Of a DNA stretch of 64,000 bases, positions 58,647 through 64,000 are shown one piece after another. Every line of letters begins with the position of its first letter. Position 1 is the stretch's first letter. Origin of the DNA: Pseudomonas lutea (GTDB taxonomy: Bacteria > Pseudomonadota > Gammaproteobacteria > Pseudomonadales > Pseudomonadaceae). The stretch is taken from positions 62,001 through 126,000 of the forward strand of contig NZ_JRMB01000003.1 in NCBI RefSeq assembly GCF_000759445.1, given 5' to 3'. A model generated the notes under the pieces. The model made no database searches. It was given only the letters and a program-made list of their open reading frames with translations, and was not told the DNA's origin. A program made the translations under genes and the position numbers.

Positions 58647-59294
58647 TCAGCGCGCTTCGGCGGAACGACCTGTGCGGCTGCGTACCAGGCCGATGATCAT
58701 CGGCAGCAGCGAGATCGCGATGATCGCCAGCACCAGCAGGGTCAGGTTCTTTTTGATGAACGGGATATTGCCGAAGAAGAAACCGAGCGTGACCAGACCG
58801 CCGACCCACAGAACCGAGCCGAGCACGCTGAACCCGAGAAAGCGCAGGTAAGGCATGCGGCCGATCCCGGCCACGAACGGGGCGAAGGTGCGGATGATCG
58901 GCAGAAAGCGCGCCAGGGTGACGGTTTTGCCACCGTGGCGACCGTAGAATTCCTGAGTTTTGGTCAGGTAATCGCGACGGAAGATCTTCGAGTTCGGGTT
59001 GCTGAACAGCTTGTCGCCTGCCGTGCGGCCGATGATGTAGTTGGTGCTGTCGCCGAGTACCGCCGCTGCCATCAACAGGCAGGCCAGCAGCACAGGGTCC
59101 ATCGCACCGCCGGCCGCCACTGCGCCGGCGATGAACAGCAGCGAGTCACCTGGCAGGAAAGGCGTGACCACCAGACCGGTTTCACAAAAAATCACCAGGA
59201 ACAGGATCGCGTAAACCCAAGTGCCGTATTGGGTCACCAGCAGGTCGAGGTAGACGTCGAGGTGAAGAATCAGATCAAGCGGATTGAAATCCAT
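58647..59294 (-). CDS. DedA-family membrane protein
   Basis: The 215-residue protein has about five hydrophobic segments and the DedA signatures: FCETGLVVTPFLPGDSLLFIAGAVAAGG, LGDSTNYIIGR and TLARFLPIIRTFAPFVAGIGRMPYLRF. DedA proteins are lipid scramblase-like transporters that recycle undecaprenyl or other lipid carriers. I chose the ATG at 59294 because AGGTG lies 6 bases upstream; a GTG three codons earlier is possible. It is upstream of and coupled to mtfA. Confidence 0.94.
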   Translation of the reverse strand: MDFNPLDLILHLDVYLDLLVTQYGTWVYAILFLVIFCETGLVVTPFLPGDSLLFIAGAVAAGGAMDPVLLACLLMAAAVLGDSTNYIIGRTAGDKLFSNPNSKIFRRDYLTKTQEFYGRHGGKTVTLARFLPIIRTFAPFVAGIGRMPYLRFLGFSVLGSVLWVGGLVTLGFFFGNIPFIKKNLTLLVLAIIAISLLPMIIGLVRSRTGRSAEAR

Positions 59295-59509
59295 GTACGG
59301 CACCTGGTTTAGAGACCCGATCCGGGTCGTGCGGGGCGAAGAGGAGGGATGTGGGCGGCATTATAGAGGCAAGCGATGGGACGTGGCTGTAACCGGTGTC
59401 GCGATATGACTTTTCGATCTCTCATTGCAGCAGGGCGCTGGGCCCCAATGCCCTGGGAAAAAACACGGACTGTCATTACTAGAACTTTCCACTGACCGGA
59501 TTCACTTTG

Positions 59510-59595
59510 TAGGAGCCGGCTTGCTGGCGAACGCGGTGTGTCATTCGACATCTGCGGTGCAGATCCACCGCGTTCGCCAGCAAGCCGGCTCCTAC
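59510..59595 (+). repeat. Inverted pair of class B REPs
   Basis: A direct class B REP starts at 59510 and its inverted partner ends at 59595, with about 40 bases between them. They lie between the DedA gene promoter and the aldehyde dehydrogenase terminator. Confidence 0.88.
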
Positions 59596-59621
59596 GGGTC
59601 CGAATCTTCGCCGACCCTGCA

Positions 59622-59648
59622 ACAAAAACGGCCTCCGAAGAGGCCGTT
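59622..59648 (-). terminator. Intrinsic terminator of the aldehyde dehydrogenase gene
   Basis: A 9-10-bp stem AACGGCCTCC / GAGGCCGTT with a short loop is followed on the minus strand by TTTTTGTT, 22 bases beyond the stop. This is a good Rho-independent terminator. Confidence 0.85.
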
Positions 59649-59670
59649 GCGTGTCATCCGGTCACGCAGA

Positions 59671-61191
59671 TCAGAAGAAGCCCAGCGGGTTGATGTCGTA
59701 GCTCACCAGCAGGTTTTTGGTTTGCTGATAGTGCTCGAGCGCGACCTTGTGGGTTTCGCGGCCGACGCCGGATTTCTTATAGCCGCCGAACGCCGCGTGG
59801 GCGGGGTACAGGTGGTAGCAGTTGGTCCACACGCGCCCGGCCTTGATGGCCCGACCCACGCGATACGCGCGGTTGATGTCGCGGGTCCAGACGCCGGCGC
59901 CCAGCCCGAACTCGGTGTCGTTGGCGATGGCCACGGCTTCAGCTTCGTCCTTGAACGTGGTCACGCTGACCACTGGGCCGAAGATTTCTTCCTGGAAGAC
60001 GCGCATCTTGTTGTTGCCCTTGAGCAGCGTCGGCTGGATGTAATAGCCGGTGGCCAACGAGCCTTCGAGTTTCTCGACCTTGCCACCGGTCAGCAGCTCG
60101 GCGCCTTCGCCCTGAGCGATTTCCAGGTACGAAAGGATTTTGTCGAATTGTTGCTGGGACGCCTGGGCGCCCACCATGGTCTCGGTGTCCAGCGGATCGC
60201 CGCGCTGGATCTTCAGGACCTTCTTCATCACCACTTCCATGAACTGCGGGTAGATCGACTCCTGTACCAGGCATCGCGACGGGCAGGTGCAGACTTCGCC
60301 CTGGTTGAAGAACGCCAGCACAACACCTTCTGCGGCCTTCTCAATGAACTCCGGCTCGGCCTGCATGATGTCTTCAAAGAAAATGTTCGGCGACTTGCCG
60401 CCCAGCTCAACGGTGGACGGAATGATGCTGTCGGCCGCCAGTTTCATGATGTGCGAACCCACAGGCGTCGAGCCGGTGAAGGCGATTTTGGCGATGCGCT
60501 TGCTGCTGGCCAGTGCTTCACCCGCCTCACGGCCATAACCTTGAACGACGTTGAGCACGCCTTTGGGCAGCAAGTCGCCGATCAGCTCCATCAGCACGGT
60601 GATGCCCAGCGGCGTCTGCTCGGCGGGTTTGAGCACGATACAGTTCCCGGCGGCGAGGGCGGGCGCGAGTTTCCAGGCGGCCATCAGCAATGGGAAGTTC
60701 CACGGGATGATCTGCCCGACCACGCCCAGCGGTTCGTGGATGTGGTACGCCACCGTGTTGCCATCGATTTCCGCAGCGGTGCCTTCCTGAGCACGCAATA
60801 CTCCAGCGAAGTAACGGAAATGATCGACCGCCAGCGGGATGTCCGCGTTCAGGGTTTCGCGTACGGCTTTGCCGTTGTCCCAGGTCTCGGTGATCGCGAG
60901 GATTTCCAGGTTCTGTTCGATGCGATCGGCGATTTTCAGCAGGGTCAGCGAACGCTCCTGAACCGACGTCTTGCCCCACGCGTCGGCGGCGGCATGGGCT
61001 GCGTCGAGGGCTTTATCGATGTCTTCGGCCGTGGAACGCGGGAATTCTGCGATCAGCTTGCCGGTGATCGGCGAGGTGTTTTCGAAATACTGGCCTTTGA
61101 CCGGCGGCACGAATTCGCCACCGATGTAGTTGCCGTATTGGGTCTTGAAGGTCACGAGCGAGCCTTCAGTACCGGGGTGGGCATAACGCAT
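59671..61191 (-). CDS. exaC: Acetaldehyde dehydrogenase, ExaC/AcoD type
   Basis: The 506-residue protein is an NAD-dependent aldehyde dehydrogenase that closely recalls P. aeruginosa ExaC, which oxidises acetaldehyde from ethanol. Landmarks are [23 protein letters not shown] at the N-terminus, [47 protein letters not shown] and the catalytic Cys in [11 protein letters not shown]. The [13 protein letters not shown] and [13 protein letters not shown] motifs follow. The ATG at 61191 matches the family start. It stands alone with its own terminator, between REP-rich spacers. Confidence 0.94.
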   Translation of the reverse strand: MRYAHPGTEGSLVTFKTQYGNYIGGEFVPPVKGQYFENTSPITGKLIAEFPRSTAEDIDKALDAAHAAADAWGKTSVQERSLTLLKIADRIEQNLEILAITETWDNGKAVRETLNADIPLAVDHFRYFAGVLRAQEGTAAEIDGNTVAYHIHEPLGVVGQIIPWNFPLLMAAWKLAPALAAGNCIVLKPAEQTPLGITVLMELIGDLLPKGVLNVVQGYGREAGEALASSKRIAKIAFTGSTPVGSHIMKLAADSIIPSTVELGGKSPNIFFEDIMQAEPEFIEKAAEGVVLAFFNQGEVCTCPSRCLVQESIYPQFMEVVMKKVLKIQRGDPLDTETMVGAQASQQQFDKILSYLEIAQGEGAELLTGGKVEKLEGSLATGYYIQPTLLKGNNKMRVFQEEIFGPVVSVTTFKDEAEAVAIANDTEFGLGAGVWTRDINRAYRVGRAIKAGRVWTNCYHLYPAHAAFGGYKKSGVGRETHKVALEHYQQTKNLLVSYDINPLGFF

Positions 61192-61324
61192 GGTGAATAT
61201 CTCCTGGCTCTTGTGATTGTGTGGGGATAACGCGTGCGGCGCATGGGTAGAGCGTAGAGCAAATTGGACAACCAACGTTGGCACATGACCCGCACCGCCT
61301 GCAAGTTGGGGTGAGGTCCGACCG

Positions 61325-61805
61325 CTTTCCCGGCTAAAGCCGGTCCCACCAGGCGCATGCGTCGACCCCGGCTGCGCTGCAATGCCGGCAAACGAATAAT
61401 CCTGGCTGGCGCTGTATTTTGTAGGAGCGCGCTTGCCCGCGAAGGCGTCCGGTCAGAAACATCGATGGCGTCTGACCCACCGCCATCGCGGGCAAGCGCG
61501 CTCCTACAATTGTTCGTCGTAAGGACCAACTCTGTGGCATATCACCTGACGCTTTCCCGGCTAAAGTCGGTCCCATAGGGGCGTGCGTCTAAGCCGGCTG
61601 CGCTGGAATGCCGGCAAACGAATAATGCTGGCTGCCGCCATATTTTGTAGGAGCGCGCTTGCCCGCGAAGGCGTCCTGTCAGAACCATCGATGGCGTCTG
61701 ACCCACCGCCATCGCGGGCAAGCGCGCTCCTACAATTGTTCGTCGTAAGGACCAACTCTGTGGCATATCACCTGACGCCTTCCCGGCTAAAGCCGGTCCC
61801 ACGGG
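61325..61805 (+). repeat. 226-227-bp tandem duplication containing class A REP pairs
   Basis: Copies begin at CTTTCCCGGCTAAAGC (61325), at 61552 and, as a truncated third copy, near 61778. Each of the first two units carries a direct class A REP (61421 and 61647), an inverted one ending about 61507 and 61733, and a shared stretch with TTGTTCGTCGTAAGGACC. Copies match almost throughout. It lies between the aldehyde dehydrogenase promoter region and mpl; the rest of the gap from 61192 to 61924 holds nothing recognised. Confidence 0.92.
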
Positions 61806-61924
61806 GGCGTGCGTCTAAACCGGCTGAGCAGCAATGCCTGGGCATGCGCCGTTTTCGGCAATTCCCCCGTGCGCATTCGTTGTCTTCTACGCTAACCTGC
61901 GCCCCATGTTTTAAGAGGTCGGTC

Positions 61925-63274
61925 ATGCACATTCATATTTTGGGTATCTGCGGCACGTTCATGGGTTCGCTGGCGGTTCTCGCCAAGAATCTGGGCCATA
62001 CCGTCACGGGCTCCGATGCCAACGTTTACCCGCCGATGAGCACGCAGCTCGAAGCGCAGGGCATCCAGTTGATGCAAGGTTATGACCCCTCGCACCTGGA
62101 GCCGGCACCGGATCTGGTCGTGGTCGGCAACGCCATGTCTCGCGGCAATCCTACCGTCGAATATGTGCTGAACAAAGGTATGCCCTACGTCTCCGGCCCG
62201 CAGTGGCTCGCGGACCACGTGCTTCGTGGGCGCTGGGTGCTCGCCGTCGCAGGCACCCACGGCAAAACCACCACCAGCAGCATGCTCGCCTGGGTGCTGG
62301 AACACGCCGGCATGGCCCCGGGCTTTTTGATTGGCGGCGTGCCGCAGAACTTCGAAGTCTCGGCGCGACTCGGCGACACGCCGTTTTTCGTCGTCGAAGC
62401 GGACGAATACGACAGCGCCTTCTTCGACAAACGCTCCAAGTTTGTCCACTACGGCCCGCGTACCGCGATCCTCAACAACCTTGAGTTCGATCACGCCGAC
62501 ATCTTCCCGGACCTGCCTGCCATCGAACGGCAATTCCACCATCTGGTGCGCACTATTCCGAGCGAAGGCCTGGTCATTCACCCCACCACCGAGCCCGCGC
62601 TTGAACGCGTCATTCAGATGGGCTGCTGGACACCGGTGCAAACCACCGGGGAGGGCGGTCAGTGGCAGGCGAAACTGCTCAGCGACGACGGCTCGAGATT
62701 TGAGGTGTTGTTTGAAGGTGCCCCCCAAGGCGTCGTTGACTGGGGCATGACCGGACAGCACAACGTGGCGAACGCGCTGGCAACTCTGGCCGCAGCCCGT
62801 CACGTTGGCGTGGTGCCGCGGCAGGGCGTCGAAGCGTTGAGCGCCTTCAAAAGCGTGAAGCGGCGCATGGAGAAAGTCGCCGAAGTGCGCGGTATCACCA
62901 TTTATGACGACTTTGCGCATCATCCGACGGCCATTGCCACCACGCTGGATGGGCTGCGTAAAAAAGTCGGCCAGGCGCGAATCATCGCCATTGTTGAGCC
63001 GCGCTCCAACTCCATGAAGCTGGGCGCCCACCGCGACGGCCTGCCGGAGAGCGTGGTTCAGGCCGATCAGGTGTATTGGTATGCGCCGGCCAATCTGGGC
63101 TGGGACCTGGCCGCCACCGCCGCCGCCTGCACCATTCCCTCCCAGGTCTGCGACAGCCTCGAAGGCATCATCGAGCAGGTCAAGCGTCAGGCCGAGCCGG
63201 GCACGCATGTGGTCATCATGAGCAACGGCGGTTTTGGCGGCCTGCATGGCAAGCTTGCCGAGGCGCTGCAATGA
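61925..63274 (+). CDS. mpl: UDP-N-acetylmuramate:tripeptide ligase, Mpl
   Basis: Mpl recycles murein tripeptide by joining it directly to UDP-N-acetylmuramate. The 449-residue protein starts [17 protein letters not shown], carries the ATP motif GTHGKTTTS (residues 110-118), [28 protein letters not shown] and [10 protein letters not shown]. Lengths and motifs match the family. The ATG at 61925 follows GAGG. Its stop overlaps the ubiX ATG (ATGA), so the two are coupled. Confidence 0.96.
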   Translation: MHIHILGICGTFMGSLAVLAKNLGHTVTGSDANVYPPMSTQLEAQGIQLMQGYDPSHLEPAPDLVVVGNAMSRGNPTVEYVLNKGMPYVSGPQWLADHVLRGRWVLAVAGTHGKTTTSSMLAWVLEHAGMAPGFLIGGVPQNFEVSARLGDTPFFVVEADEYDSAFFDKRSKFVHYGPRTAILNNLEFDHADIFPDLPAIERQFHHLVRTIPSEGLVIHPTTEPALERVIQMGCWTPVQTTGEGGQWQAKLLSDDGSRFEVLFEGAPQGVVDWGMTGQHNVANALATLAAARHVGVVPRQGVEALSAFKSVKRRMEKVAEVRGITIYDDFAHHPTAIATTLDGLRKKVGQARIIAIVEPRSNSMKLGAHRDGLPESVVQADQVYWYAPANLGWDLAATAAACTIPSQVCDSLEGIIEQVKRQAEPGTHVVIMSNGGFGGLHGKLAEALQ

Positions 63275-63900
63275 GCGGCCCGGAACGCATTACGCTGGCC
63301 ATGACCGGCGCGTCCGGTGCGCAATATGGTTTGCGTCTGCTGGACTGCCTGGTGCGCGAAGACCGTGAGGTGCACTTCCTTATTTCCAAGGCCGCGCAGC
63401 TGGTCATGGCCACCGAAACCGACGTCAGCCTGCCGCCCAAACCGCAGATGATGCAGGCGTTCCTCACCGAATACACCGGGGCGGAAGCGGGGCAGATTCG
63501 GGTCTACGGCAAAGAAGACTGGATGTCGCCCGTGGCGTCCGGCTCCGGTTCCCCCAGTGCGATGGTCGTGGTTCCGTGCTCGACCGGGACGCTGTCGGCG
63601 ATTGCCACCGGCGCCTGCAATAATCTGATTGAGCGTGCGGCGGACGTGACGCTGAAAGAGCGTCGGCAGCTGATCATCGTTCCCCGAGAAGCGCCGTTTT
63701 CAAGCATCCATCTGGAGCACATGCTCAAGCTGTCGAACATGGGCGTGGTCATACTGCCGGCCTCGCCGGGCTTCTATCATCAGCCGCAGACCATTGATGA
63801 CCTGGTGGACTTTGTTGTCGCGCGGATTCTCAACTTGCTAAACATTCCTCAAGACATGCTGCCGCGATGGGGCGAGCACCACTATGGCGCTGACGAGTAA
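63271..63900 (+). CDS. ubiX: Flavin prenyltransferase UbiX
   Basis: UbiX prenylates FMN to make the cofactor of the UbiD decarboxylase used in ubiquinone synthesis. The 209-residue protein begins [20 protein letters not shown] with the flavin-binding GASG, then [27 protein letters not shown], the [21 protein letters not shown] stretch and [20 protein letters not shown]. The gene overlaps mpl by 4 bases, as in many Pseudomonas. Confidence 0.96.
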   Translation: MSGPERITLAMTGASGAQYGLRLLDCLVREDREVHFLISKAAQLVMATETDVSLPPKPQMMQAFLTEYTGAEAGQIRVYGKEDWMSPVASGSGSPSAMVVVPCSTGTLSAIATGACNNLIERAADVTLKERRQLIIVPREAPFSSIHLEHMLKLSNMGVVILPASPGFYHQPQTIDDLVDFVVARILNLLNIPQDMLPRWGEHHYGADE

Positions 63901-63909
63901 GTGAGGCGG

Positions 63910-64000
63910 ATGAACAAGCTGGTTGTGGTCATGCTCGGGCTGCTGCTAACGACGGGCTGCTCGACTGTGCGAACCCTCGACGCCAATCAGCCCGGCGCGC
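63910..64000 (+). CDS. YceK-like lipoprotein (truncated by window end)
   Basis: Thirty visible residues start with MNKLVVVMLGLLLTTGC, a signal peptide with lipobox LTTGC, then STVRTLD. This looks like the N-terminus of a YceK/YidQ-type lipoprotein commonly found after ubiX in Pseudomonas; the rest lies beyond the window. The ATG is 9 bases from the ubiX stop and has GAGG upstream. Confidence 0.7.
   Translation, partial: MNKLVVVMLGLLLTTGCSTVRTLDANQPGA

Noticed and set aside
59425..61230. 601-codon open frame on the + strand opposite the aldehyde dehydrogenase gene
   Set aside because: It is an antisense shadow: the minus strand encodes a full aldehyde dehydrogenase with all motifs, and the + frame has no recognisable domain and runs through REPs.
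61892..63271. 459-codon open frame on the minus strand opposite mpl
   Set aside because: It mirrors the well-supported mpl gene; high-GC codon bias creates such antisense frames.

Overview
The window looks like chromosomal DNA of a Pseudomonas, probably of the fluorescens/syringae lineage. The evidence is high GC content, a conserved housekeeping block (nrdR-ribD-ribE-ribB-ribH-nusB-thiL-pgpA-ribA, then dxs-ispA-xseB on the other strand), Pseudomonas-type REP palindromes of at least three classes, and families such as DUF1652 and an XRE/S24 repressor. No rRNA, tRNA or CRISPR array was seen.

Layout. Positions 1-8150 hold the riboflavin/thiamine/lipid housekeeping genes on the + strand, with several 4-bp start/stop overlaps. 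The ribB product carries a GTP cyclohydrolase II-like domain without zinc cysteines, and a true ribA lies downstream. The dxs-ispA-xseB operon (9.0-12.2 kb, minus strand) is bracketed by two long tandem REP arrays with periods of about 126 and 199 bp. From 13.4 to 17.4 kb a LysR gene diverges from an oxidoreductase, a royal-jelly-like protein and an nfsB-like nitroreductase. From 17.6 to 23.7 kb lie genes for D-xylonate catabolism of the Weimberg type: a XylD-like dehydratase, a XylX-like FAH-fold enzyme, a divergent LysR regulator and an MFS transporter. They share TTATCG(A/G)TAA palindromes. A 44-bp palindromic tandem repeat and an IS110 element follow.

The region from 25.5 to 55 kb is accessory and rich in stress-related genes. 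It holds a maleate-isomerase-like enzyme with a LysR regulator, an MBL-fold hydrolase, a CYP152-type P450 peroxygenase, a divergent SRAP protein and a ZIP transporter. It also holds an HPF-like/baeRF3/small-protein operon, a REP-associated transposase (RAYT) next to its probable cognate REPs, two ferritin-like proteins, two YetF-like membrane proteins with zinc ribbons, an M42 peptidase and a solitary ClpP-like protein. Two KGG-repeat proteins, a hybrid histidine kinase, a zinc alcohol dehydrogenase coupled to a DUF2892-cyclase fusion, a stand-alone CheB and a giant CheB-CheR-PAS-kinase-receiver protein complete it.

From 55.1 to 56.8 kb there is a small cassette with an S24 repressor and a Thoeris ThsB-like TIR protein. 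Core genes then resume: ppa, mtfA, a dedA-family gene, an exaC-like aldehyde dehydrogenase, mpl and ubiX, ending in a truncated lipoprotein gene. The most promising material for new biology is the HPF/baeRF3 operon, the TIR/repressor cassette, the tandem REP arrays with the RAYT, and the divergent SRAP and ClpP homologues. Functions are assigned by reading protein sequence from memory of the families; no database search was run.
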